A stretch of 64,000 nucleotides of DNA from Fredinandcohnia quinoae (GTDB taxonomy: Bacteria > Bacillota > Bacilli > Bacillales > Bacillaceae_L): NCBI RefSeq assembly GCF_022427965.1, contig NZ_JAKTTI010000013.1, forward strand, positions 29,348 to 93,347. Reading direction: 5' to 3'. The stretch's first letter is position 1; every line of letters starts with the position of its first letter. Positions 26,308-34,151 of the stretch are shown in pieces. The notes below the pieces were generated by a model. The model saw nothing but the letters and a program-made list of their open reading frames with translations. It did not search any database and had not been told where the DNA came from. The position numbers and the translations under genes were made by a program.

Positions 26308-28758
26308 TTACCCTCCTACTTCCTCCGTCAAAGTAAAGAGCCATTTATACGTTCCGTCTGATCTAACAAAAGTATGGATTAACGTACTTTTTTGTGTCTT
26401 ATTTTGACTTCCTGCGGTGTAAGAAAGATTCTGAACAACCTTAACCTTTGCCGAAGTTTCTTTAATTTCAAGAACCTCAATACTCTCATATACTAGTTTT
26501 ATATGATCATATGCTGTAAAAAATTCGTTGAGGGCTTTTTCGGTAGTGTCATATACTGATGAGTTAGGATCGATTGTACTTAAATAACCGGCAACATTTT
26601 CATCTTCAAAAGCTAGTGCATTTGCATAGAGTGTGATCTCTATCTCTTCCTTGTCAGTATAGGTTTTTGTTTCATTATTTTTATACATCTCTTCTATTTT
26701 TTCCATATCTGGATGTGTAAGATTTAACTTTCTGAAATACGTAAAATCTGCTAAAATTACGTCTTTGAATAGTTGTGTGTCATTGATCTTTTCATCCTTG
26801 TGTAATGTGTATAGGGCAACTGCTGAGTCAAATTGATTCGTAAATAAATAGGCATTTGCAAGATTCGCTTTGAAAATGATTTTTTTTGAATCTAACTGAA
26901 TGGCTTTTTCAGCTGAGGCTACTGCTTCATTTGGTAGAGCATTGACAAATTGAATATACGACAAATCACCATAAGAATTAGCCAATTCAGCAAAGTCCTT
27001 TTGAAATACAGGGTCTTTAGTAAGCAAGTCTTCTAAAATAACAACGCTATTTTCGATGTCTACTAAGGCATATTCATGGTATCCGAGTATTCTTTTTACA
27101 AGTGATACATTTCGGTCCAATACTCCCATGGAATATTGAGCATCGAAATTTCCATCCATCTCATAAATAACTTCTGCCATTTGTCTAGCTTGTAAATAGG
27201 ATTTTAATGCTTCTAAATAGTTTTTCTGCTGATGTAGCGCATACCCTTTATCCCAATACTCATAGACAGCTTTAAGATGCTGTGATTTTATTGATTCTTC
27301 ATCTAAAGGAAGTTCAATTCCTTTACTGACCTCGAGATTAATCTCATCCGTTTCTTTTATCATTTCTTCTGCTTTTACAGATTGGCTTGTAATGAAACCC
27401 TTCCTGATATATAGGCTGTCAACATAGGTAACATTTCCAAGCTTTAACCCTTCTTCTTGTAGTAAAGATTTTGCATCCTCAATCGAACTATTAACTAAAT
27501 TTGGAACAGTAATCTCTTTGATTACTTCCTTTACAGGAGGGTCATGCTTTTTTTCGACGACTGGTGGGTTTTTGATAGGTTTTGTAGGTTCATCACCTAC
27601 CTTCGAATTAAACAGTGATGTAATTCCAATAATCCCGATCGTTAGGAAAATTGCAGCTACAACCCCTCCACCAATCCATATCCATTTTGAACCTGCTTTT
27701 TTTTCTGAAGTTTTAAGTGGGGTGTACTTTTTTTCAAGGTATTTCATATCGTTCCCTGTGGGAACAGGTGTGGATTGTGGATGTTCATTCATATTATTTA
27801 GTAACTTCTGTTGAAATTCCTCCATTGTTTGATAACGGTCTGAAGCTTTAATCGATAGTGCTTTCATTAAAGCTGCTTCTGCATCTGCTGGAATGTCTAT
27901 CCCTAATTGTGAAGGTGGAATCAAAGTATCTTCTTCTAAGCGGTCAAGGGACTCCGGGGGAACATGGCCTACCATTGCACGGTAAAAAGTGGCTGCCGTT
28001 GCATATACATCTGTCCATGGGCCTTGTTTACCTTTTGTACGATATTGTTCTTCAGGAGCAAAACCAGGTTTTAAAATAACTGATATGCTTTTACTAAACT
28101 CACTCATTGCATGACGAGCAGAGCCGAAATCTAACACCTTCACCTGTCCTTCAGACGTTATATAGATATTATCAGGGCTTATATCACGGTGTAATGTACC
28201 TGTTCGATGGACTTCCCTTAATGCATCCATAACCGGCAACATAATCATAAGTGAGGTTTGATAAGGGATTTTTCCACCTTGGGATTGTAAATATTGTTTG
28301 AAATCGATTCCTTCAAGATAATACATCACTAAATATGCAGTACCGTTTTCCCTAAAAAAATCACGAACTCCAACGATTCCAGGATGGTTGTTAAATTGTG
28401 CCAATGTTTTTGCTTCATCTAAAAAGCTCTTCAAGCCATTTTCAAAATGGGTTTCAAGTCCTCCTGTGAAGACAGAAACCATCGTTTGTTCAGGAGATCT
28501 TGTTGCAAAATCTCTCGGCATGTACTCCTTAAGCGCAAGCTTCATATCTAGGTTCAAATCATAAGCTAAATATGTGATCCCGAAGCCACCATGGCCAAGT
28601 ACTCTGCCGAGGAGATATTTTTCATTCAAAATCGTACCTGGCGGCAAATGCTGGGGTGCTTCCGCGGGTGTTCCTTCAATCCATCCACAGTGGGGACAAA
28701 CAGATTCTGTGCCTTTCTTTGCCATACACCCTAAACAAAGATGTTGATAATCCGCCAT
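26308..28758 (-). CDS. Membrane Ser/Thr protein kinase with zinc ribbon, PASTA domain and TPR-like region
   Basis: 816 residues. Order: zinc ribbon CLGCM...CPHCGW (8-25), Hanks kinase (about 49-310) with LGHGGFGITY, the Lys in LALKEYM, HRDISPDNIYI, DFGSAR and GFAPEEQY, a membrane helix (IWIGGGVVAAIFLTIGIIGI, about 357-378), one PASTA domain (VPNLVNSSIEDAKSLLQEEG, about 417-480), then a helical TPR-like stretch (about 505-680) and a C-terminal domain. The kinase faces the cytoplasm and the PASTA part is extracellular. PrkC of Bacillus has three PASTA domains and no zinc ribbon, so this is a different, second kinase. It lies in an operon with two PP2C phosphatases and two FHA proteins. Confidence 0.92.
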   Translation of the reverse strand: MADYQHLCLGCMAKKGTESVCPHCGWIEGTPAEAPQHLPPGTILNEKYLLGRVLGHGGFGITYLAYDLNLDMKLALKEYMPRDFATRSPEQTMVSVFTGGLETHFENGLKSFLDEAKTLAQFNNHPGIVGVRDFFRENGTAYLVMYYLEGIDFKQYLQSQGGKIPYQTSLMIMLPVMDALREVHRTGTLHRDISPDNIYITSEGQVKVLDFGSARHAMSEFSKSISVILKPGFAPEEQYRTKGKQGPWTDVYATAATFYRAMVGHVPPESLDRLEEDTLIPPSQLGIDIPADAEAALMKALSIKASDRYQTMEEFQQKLLNNMNEHPQSTPVPTGNDMKYLEKKYTPLKTSEKKAGSKWIWIGGGVVAAIFLTIGIIGITSLFNSKVGDEPTKPIKNPPVVEKKHDPPVKEVIKEITVPNLVNSSIEDAKSLLQEEGLKLGNVTYVDSLYIRKGFITSQSVKAEEMIKETDEINLEVSKGIELPLDEESIKSQHLKAVYEYWDKGYALHQQKNYLEALKSYLQARQMAEVIYEMDGNFDAQYSMGVLDRNVSLVKRILGYHEYALVDIENSVVILEDLLTKDPVFQKDFAELANSYGDLSYIQFVNALPNEAVASAEKAIQLDSKKIIFKANLANAYLFTNQFDSAVALYTLHKDEKINDTQLFKDVILADFTYFRKLNLTHPDMEKIEEMYKNNETKTYTDKEEIEITLYANALAFEDENVAGYLSTIDPNSSVYDTTEKALNEFFTAYDHIKLVYESIEVLEIKETSAKVKVVQNLSYTAGSQNKTQKSTLIHTFVRSDGTYKWLFTLTEEVGG

Positions 28759-28779
28759 TTTTTCACCTCATTTTATTAG

Positions 28780-29508
28780 TTATGATTGACTTGCAAACAC
28801 AGCAAGTGCACTATAATTATCATGACTTTCAGTTACACGCTGTTTTATAAGTTCTTCCATTTTGTTTAACCATTCGTGAGGAGAAGCTGAGGTTTTTTTG
28901 GTGCTCTCCATTTCCCTCTCTAAGACATATTCCCAAAAGCCATCCGAGCATAATAAAAACGCGTCCTCCTCTAATATCTGTATACCCTCGTCTTGAATGG
29001 TCGGCTTAACTAATCCATCAGAGCCCAACACCCGGTATAATCGATTCCTGTCTTCATGGTTACGAATTTGGTCAGTTGTAATCTCCCCTGCGTTAACAAG
29101 TGCTTGACATACACTATGGTCTTTCGTTTGTGAAATCAATTTCTCTTCCCTAAAATGATACAAACGAGAATCACCGATATGAGCCCAATAAGCACGGTCA
29201 TATTCACAATGTAAAACAACAATTGTAGTTTTCATTGATTTTCTTCCAGTAATTGTTTCTTGCTGTTCATGAAGTTTCAATTGTGCCTTTTCAATCCCAG
29301 AGTGAATCCAATTCAAATCATCTTTTAGTTCGTATTCCTCCAAAATTACCTTCCCTGTAGTTGTTGATGCAATTTCTCCACCTTGATAACCACCTAATCC
29401 GTCAGCAAGAACCCAGCAACCACCTCGTTCAGTTACATTGAACGATACAAAATCTTGGTTTACTTTTCTCCCACCTTTTTCTGATATTTCAGCCGTTATG
29501 AATCGCAA
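28780..29508 (-). CDS. PP2C-family Ser/Thr phosphatase (soluble)
   Basis: About 242 residues. PPM motifs: VNQDFVSF, VLADGLGGYQGGEIAS (metal-binding Asp-Gly), AYWAHIGDSRLYHFRE, and AFLLCSDGFWEYV. It would reverse phosphorylation by the kinase encoded next. The frame is open to TTG 29526, inside the upstream gene, without a site; TTG 29508 has GGGAG eleven bases before it and sits just after the upstream stop, so I prefer it, with some doubt. Confidence 0.88.
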   Translation of the reverse strand: MRFITAEISEKGGRKVNQDFVSFNVTERGGCWVLADGLGGYQGGEIASTTTGKVILEEYELKDDLNWIHSGIEKAQLKLHEQQETITGRKSMKTTIVVLHCEYDRAYWAHIGDSRLYHFREEKLISQTKDHSVCQALVNAGEITTDQIRNHEDRNRLYRVLGSDGLVKPTIQDEGIQILEEDAFLLCSDGFWEYVLEREMESTKKTSASPHEWLNKMEELIKQRVTESHDNYSALAVFASQS

Positions 29509-29510
29509 TT

Positions 29511-30761
29511 TTACCGACGCTCCCAATCAATTTCAAACATATATTCTTTAGAACTTAAGTAAAAACGATCACCTGACCGTAGTTGAATTGCTTTTCCCTT
29601 TGGGATACGTTCTCCTGATTGGAGATATGTTCCGTTAGAGGAATGATCCTCAATTGTGAAGCTTTGACCATACTTGTCGAAGCGAAGGGTACAATGCTTC
29701 CTGCTAATCTCTTCAATATTAAGTGGAAAGACAAGCTGGCATTGTTTTGCATCCCGTCCAATCGATAAATAAGATTGATCTAATTCAAATACTTTTCCAG
29801 CAAAATACCCTGAGACCCCTTTTAAAACTGGTTTAAAGTGAATAACAGAAGAATTTTCAGCATTGAGCTGATTTGAAACTTGCGGTCCTTGCTTTCCTTT
29901 TTTCTTGAGGACTAGTACATAAATGGCAACGAGGACTAATAAAATAAATAGCACAACACCTGCGATTCCTAAGATCCACCAGAGTGTATTTGACTTGCTA
30001 TCTTTATTTGTGCTTTTACTCTCTGGATTGGTACTTGATTTTAAATATTTTATCCCCCGTGATTCCAACATTGGAATAAGCTCATCAACTTTAACTGCAC
30101 CATTTATTCCAGAAGCGGAACGAACTGTAAACGTATTGATTCCGATTACTTGGCCATATTCATTCACTAATGGCCCACCTGAGTTTCCGGGGTTAATACT
30201 TACATCTACTTGAAATATTCCTCTCCCACCTTGACTTGATATTTTACTTATAATGCCTCTTGTTATTGAAACATCATCCGGATCACCAGACGGTGTATCA
30301 TCAATTAGATCAGCATCCCCTGGAAATCCGAGAGCAAACACTTCGTGGCTTGCTTTTACAGCATCACTTTCGCCAAGCTCCATTGGTGGTCTTTTATATA
30401 AATCCTGTGATAATTCCAATACAGCAAGATCTTTGACCTTATCATAGGCAACAACTGTAGCTTCAATTTGATCTTCTTTTGAAAGTAGAATGGTTACCCC
30501 TTCTAGATTTGGTTCAACTACATGATAGTTAGTTACAATATGACGAACCGGCTCTTCTAAACCAATTGCAAATCCAGTCCCTGTATACATGCCGCCATCC
30601 AACCCATAGCAAAGTATACGGACAACACTATGACGAAGTTCATCGATTGACCTTGTTTCTGCATTTGCCGGAAATGTAAGGAAACAAAGCATAATAGCAG
30701 AAATGATCATAAATGTATTCTTAAGAAAACGGAACCTTTTCTTCTTAACTGAATGAATCAT
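29511..30761 (-). CDS. Trypsin-like (HtrA-like) protease with membrane helix and C-terminal FHA domain
   Basis: 416 residues. An N-terminal signal-like helix ends at FPANAETRS. The protease (about 35-240) has His in VTNYHVVEP, Asp in KDLAVLELS and Ser in NPGNSGGPLVNEYG. A membrane helix follows at about 260-285 (LWWILGIAGVVLFILLVLVAI, two parts), then a cytoplasmic FHA domain (about 320-410) with YLSIGRDA, ISRKHCTL and DHSSNGTYL. There is no PDZ domain. The protease would face outward while FHA reads phosphothreonine inside, linking surface proteolysis to the kinase. That direction is an inference from the single internal helix. Confidence 0.9.
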   Translation of the reverse strand: MIHSVKKKRFRFLKNTFMIISAIMLCFLTFPANAETRSIDELRHSVVRILCYGLDGGMYTGTGFAIGLEEPVRHIVTNYHVVEPNLEGVTILLSKEDQIEATVVAYDKVKDLAVLELSQDLYKRPPMELGESDAVKASHEVFALGFPGDADLIDDTPSGDPDDVSITRGIISKISSQGGRGIFQVDVSINPGNSGGPLVNEYGQVIGINTFTVRSASGINGAVKVDELIPMLESRGIKYLKSSTNPESKSTNKDSKSNTLWWILGIAGVVLFILLVLVAIYVLVLKKKGKQGPQVSNQLNAENSSVIHFKPVLKGVSGYFAGKVFELDQSYLSIGRDAKQCQLVFPLNIEEISRKHCTLRFDKYGQSFTIEDHSSNGTYLQSGERIPKGKAIQLRSGDRFYLSSKEYMFEIDWERR

Positions 30762-30783
30762 ATCTATTCGCCTCTTTCATCAT

Positions 30784-31716
30784 TTATTCAATTGTTAACA
30801 GGGCTACGGTAGCGTTGTCTTGATTAGGTTTTTGTTTTGATCGTACAATTTCTATTAGCTTTTCTGCTGCTAGTTGCGTAGACAAAGTATGGAGTGCATC
30901 AAGTATTTCTTGATTAGTTATCGTTCCATATAATCCGTCACTGCATAGAATGACGGAGTCCCCTTTATGTAAACGAATCGGGTTAGTCGTAATATCCATT
31001 TCATCGACAGTCTCTAAACCTAAAAAACTAGTTAAACTTTCTCTTTGTGGATCATTGAGTGCCTCTTCGAGAGTGATCTCTCCGGTTGAAGCTTTTTCAT
31101 CCAATTCATTAGCATATATATGATCTTTTGTTAATTGTGTTAAAGTTTCACCGTTTTTTAAATAGATTCGACTATCACCGACTGACAACCAATATAGTTG
31201 ATTCATAAAAATGACTGAAGCAATGAGTGTAGTTCCTACCTTACCTTCAAGCTTATTCTCACGTGCAAATTGTAAAACCGTTTCGTTTGCTCTGATTAAA
31301 GCAGCTTCTAGCTTTTCAGGAATGGAGTCAATTTCTGAAGAGTTAAGATATTGGTCTAAAAACGTCTGAACTGCTAAGTAACTAGCTTCTTTCCCCCCTT
31401 GTAGACCACCCATTCCATCTGCTAAAACAGCTAATACCCCGTACTTGCTTATAAAGGCTTCATCTGCAATGTCAGAAAAACCAAATGCATCCTGTTGCTC
31501 TGTTCTAGCTCCTATATGTTGTGCGTTTCCTGGAATAATGGGTGACATTGTTTTTTGAATTGTTATTGGATCATCCGAAGTTTCCGTCATACCATAATTT
31601 CTTATGTTTTTTAGCTTTTTACTAAAATTATGAATTAGATATATTCCAACAAAGAATAGAACAAGAATAAGCAGGTATCCCCACCAAGGAATGTCATTAT
31701 GTATGTGAAACAACAA
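30784..31716 (-). CDS. PP2C-family Ser/Thr phosphatase with N-terminal membrane anchor
   Basis: 310 residues. One N-terminal helix (YLLILVLFFVGIYLIHNF) precedes a PPM phosphatase with GARTEQQDAFGFSD, VLADGMGGLQGGKEAS, YWLSVGDSRIYLKNG and SVILCSDGLYGTI. It starts at TTG with AAGGAG about ten bases upstream and is the first gene of the five-gene operon running to 25717. A second PP2C in the same operon is a different paralogue without the helix. Confidence 0.9.
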   Translation of the reverse strand: MLFHIHNDIPWWGYLLILVLFFVGIYLIHNFSKKLKNIRNYGMTETSDDPITIQKTMSPIIPGNAQHIGARTEQQDAFGFSDIADEAFISKYGVLAVLADGMGGLQGGKEASYLAVQTFLDQYLNSSEIDSIPEKLEAALIRANETVLQFARENKLEGKVGTTLIASVIFMNQLYWLSVGDSRIYLKNGETLTQLTKDHIYANELDEKASTGEITLEEALNDPQRESLTSFLGLETVDEMDITTNPIRLHKGDSVILCSDGLYGTITNQEILDALHTLSTQLAAEKLIEIVRSKQKPNQDNATVALLTIE

Positions 31717-31823
31717 CCGAGTCCCACTCCTTTCACGTATTGTGACTAAAAATCACAAAAAAGCTTTAATCATATATGTATGTGCAATTTTGAATAAATT
31801 GCTTTTCCAAATGAAAGTAAAAA

Positions 31824-31860
31824 AATCCAGTTTCCGATTGGAAACTGGATTACATTTTTT
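31824..31860. terminator. Bidirectional terminator ending the candidate ncRNA
   Basis: AATCCAGTTTCC and GGAAACTGGATT form a 12-bp perfect stem with a 4-base loop. T-runs flank it on both strands. Confidence 0.88.
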
Positions 31861-32060
31861 ATTAAGTAAGAAAGCCACGATTGCCGCAATTCAAGTAAGA
31901 AAGTTTAAACCACCACTCCTCAAAGTGGGTGTTCGCAAAAACCATCCTGCATGTCCTTCAAGTCATTTAGACAAAGGCCTGTCATTCCTGTTTTGATGTT
32001 AAACTCCCTATTACAGCTCAAAGGTTAAACTTTATTATGATTACGTACAACGTAGCTTAT
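31824..32060 (-). ncRNA. Candidate structured non-coding RNA, about 237 nt
   Basis: There is no ORF on the minus strand here, but there is a clean transcription unit: a promoter at 32067-32095 and a terminator at 31824-31851. Within it, GGTTAAACTTT (32023-32033, plus strand) can pair with AAAGTTTAAACC (31900-31911), closing a domain that contains a hairpin CACCACT/AGTGGGTG (31911-31931). The motif AAGTAAGAAAG occurs twice (31864-31874 and 31893-31903). I do not recognise an Rfam family. It lies between two minus-strand operons and may be independent of both. Confidence 0.55.
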
Positions 32061-32066
32061 AGTTGT

Positions 32067-32095
32067 ATTTTACATGAAATAATTGTTGAAATCAA
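32067..32095 (-). promoter_or_regulatory. Probable sigma-A promoter of the candidate ncRNA
   Basis: Minus strand TTGATT (32090-32095), 17 bases, TAAAAT (32067-32072). Transcription would start near 32060. Confidence 0.65.
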
Positions 32096-32114
32096 ATGTA
32101 ATTAATTGGTATAT

Positions 32115-32600
32115 TTAGTTTTTTACTTTCTTAAAGAGAGTAGATATAACTTCCTCTGTCTTCATGTCACTTTGGATTTCATAAGTACCAGGACGCAAAT
32201 ACTTAGATACTCCCTTTTTTTCGACTTCGTTAGTGAAAGCTAAAGAATTTTCGATGATATTTGCTTTGGCAAGCGCCTTTCCAACATCAATACTAGTCAT
32301 TCCCTCTGTTACAGTTAACATTGTGCGATAGACGACTTTTTCTTGTGCTTCTTTTTTAGGTTCTTCTGCTTGCACATTTGCTTTATTGGTAGCAGCAAGC
32401 TGATCTTTCCACTCTTGGTCTGTATGGATCACATAGCCCTCAGAAGTAAGTGTTTTTTTCATTTCTTCCACAGTTGGTTTTTCTGCAGCTTGTGACTTCG
32501 GATTCTCATTCGGTCCAAAGAAATACGCTGCTCCACAGATACAAGTTGCAAGTATGAGCCCACCAGCAAAGCTTCTTAACGATTTAACATTCATTAGCAA
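32115..32600 (-). CDS. Membrane-anchored MltG-like (YceG N-terminal) protein without catalytic domain
   Basis: About 161 residues. One N-terminal membrane helix (FAGGLILATCICGAAYFF), a charged linker (40-90) and a C-terminal LysM-like subdomain of the MltG/YceG family (TMLTVTEGMTSIDVGKALAK, SKYLRPGTYEIQSDMKTEEVISTL). The glycosylase domain with its catalytic Glu is absent, so it is unlikely to cut glycan by itself. TTG 32600 has GGAG five bases upstream; ATG 32594 is also possible. It overlaps the preceding gene by 17 bases, so the two are coupled. Confidence 0.7.
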   Translation of the reverse strand: MLMNVKSLRSFAGGLILATCICGAAYFFGPNENPKSQAAEKPTVEEMKKTLTSEGYVIHTDQEWKDQLAATNKANVQAEEPKKEAQEKVVYRTMLTVTEGMTSIDVGKALAKANIIENSLAFTNEVEKKGVSKYLRPGTYEIQSDMKTEEVISTLFKKVKN

Positions 32601-32970
32601 TCTTTCTCCTTTCAATCTTCGACTTCATATATGGAGAAAGCATTTTTTCAATTTCACTCTCAGGTTGTTGCTTTTCTGCTGCAATTCCCTCTATCGAGTA
32701 TCCACGCTTATATAAATCTAAAACATCTCGCAATAAAAGCATTTCATCAGTATTTCCTGTTTTTACATTTGTTTCATGTGCTAGAATTTCATTATCAATT
32801 TCGATGTTTCGAAGCTGGCTTTGTAACTGATTGATCTCTTCCATAACTGAAATGGAAAATAAATCAATTGCTCTTTGATCTGATTTTGATGCTTGCTTAG
32901 ATTTATAAAACGATAAAATGAGCAAACAAATTGCTCCACAAAATAAAATAACTAACGCCCATTCCATCAT
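32584..32970 (-). CDS. Single-pass membrane protein with coiled coil, unknown function
   Basis: 128 residues. An N-terminal helix (WALVILFCGAICLLILSFY) is followed by a coiled coil (about 45-70) and a C-terminal segment (VLDLYKRGYSIEGIAAEKQQ, then SEIEKMLSPYM) that looks like a helix-turn-helix fold as seen in small Bacillus membrane proteins. AAGGAGG precedes the two ATG codons. It is translationally coupled to the MltG-like gene. No function is recognised. Confidence 0.75.
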   Translation of the reverse strand: MMEWALVILFCGAICLLILSFYKSKQASKSDQRAIDLFSISVMEEINQLQSQLRNIEIDNEILAHETNVKTGNTDEMLLLRDVLDLYKRGYSIEGIAAEKQQPESEIEKMLSPYMKSKIERRKIANEC

Positions 32971-33005
32971 CGTTATTTCCTCCTTAGTTTGTTAAAGTTA
33001 GCCGG

Positions 33006-34076
33006 TTATAAAATAAACATTCCTACAATACCACTTAATATACCTAATAGCACAACTGAACTGGCAACAAAAATTAATACTTTTTTAGGATAAGATTTCG
33101 CTACGATCAATAATGATGGAAGACTAATTGAAGGTAATGTTAGTAATAATGCTGCTGCAGGTCCTCCACCAAGACCAAATGACATGAATGTTTGAATAAT
33201 TGGTATCTCAGCAGCAGTTGGGATGACAAATAACATTCCTGCAATTGCAAACAGAATGACTGTAAAGATGCTATTTGCTGCAGCATCACTTACATGTGGG
33301 AATAACCAAACACGAACTGCTCCCATTAGTAAGACGGAAAGTAAATAAGCAGGGACAATATATAAAAGCATGCTTCCTAAGCTATTCATCCATTTTATAA
33401 GGAAGGAGTCTGCATTTTCTTTTTCAGTATCTAACATATGATCAATATCAATTGTGTTCGTTTTAGGGGCAAATCGATTTGCTAGATAACTTATCCCAAA
33501 AGTTAAGATAATGCCAAAAACTAGACGAAGAAGTGTGAACTTCCATGATAGGACAAACGTCATAAAAATTAATGTAGCGGGATTAAGTGTTGGATTACCT
33601 AACCAAAATGCTAAGCTTGCACCGACAGAAACATTTTTCTTCCGTAAGCCTACTGCCATTGGTGCGGCACAGCATGTACACATCATGCCTGGAAGTGACG
33701 ATATTCCTCCGATCGCTGTGCTTCCAAATGATTTTTTTCCTAACATCTTCAATAGCCAATTAGTTGGTAGTAAGACTTGTAATAAAGAACCAAGTAAAAT
33801 ACCTAAAATAGCTGCTTTCCATACGGATTTAAAATAAGTAAGAGCATAGGACCAAGCACTATCCCATGAAGCTGAAGGTAGATCTGCTTTGTCTCCTAAT
33901 ATCGAGGCTCCAATTGAATGTGTTGTTGAAGCTAGGATAGCTTTATCGTAATATGGAAACCATTTGATATATGATAATCCTGCTATCACAATTAATAAAA
34001 AAATAACGACATAAAAAACAGTCTTCCTTGAATGAGACTGATGATTAGTAGATAGTGTATTATTGATCTGAGCCAT
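33006..34076 (-). CDS. Permease of the ArsP/DUF318 family
   Basis: 356 residues with about eight membrane segments in two halves. The signature SSLPGMMCTCCAAPMAVGLRK (one Cys-Cys pair in a re-entrant loop; written here in part) and FWLGNPTLNPATLIFM match the ArsP/YraQ permeases. Known members move organoarsenicals or are uncharacterised; no arsenic gene is nearby, so the substrate is open. ATG 34076 is chosen; the frame is open six codons further to a TTG without a site. It seems monocistronic. Confidence 0.85.
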   Translation of the reverse strand: MAQINNTLSTNHQSHSRKTVFYVVIFLLIVIAGLSYIKWFPYYDKAILASTTHSIGASILGDKADLPSASWDSAWSYALTYFKSVWKAAILGILLGSLLQVLLPTNWLLKMLGKKSFGSTAIGGISSLPGMMCTCCAAPMAVGLRKKNVSVGASLAFWLGNPTLNPATLIFMTFVLSWKFTLLRLVFGIILTFGISYLANRFAPKTNTIDIDHMLDTEKENADSFLIKWMNSLGSMLLYIVPAYLLSVLLMGAVRVWLFPHVSDAAANSIFTVILFAIAGMLFVIPTAAEIPIIQTFMSFGLGGGPAAALLLTLPSISLPSLLIVAKSYPKKVLIFVASSVVLLGILSGIVGMFIL

Positions 34077-34151
34077 TCGTTTACAAACCCCCAAAAACTA
34101 TATCAAAATAATTATATCATGGTCTGTCAAATTCCTAGGGGCCTAAAGAGG

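Noticed and set aside
25717..31716. Type VI or type VII secretion locus
   Set aside because: Only the kinase, phosphatase and FHA parts are present; no structural secretion gene is in the window.
31824..32060. 6S RNA, SRP RNA or tmRNA
   Set aside because: None of the consensus elements that I know for these RNAs were found; it is left unassigned.
33006..34076. Arsenic resistance locus
   Set aside because: The permease is of the ArsP/DUF318 family but no arsR, arsC or other ars gene is next to it.
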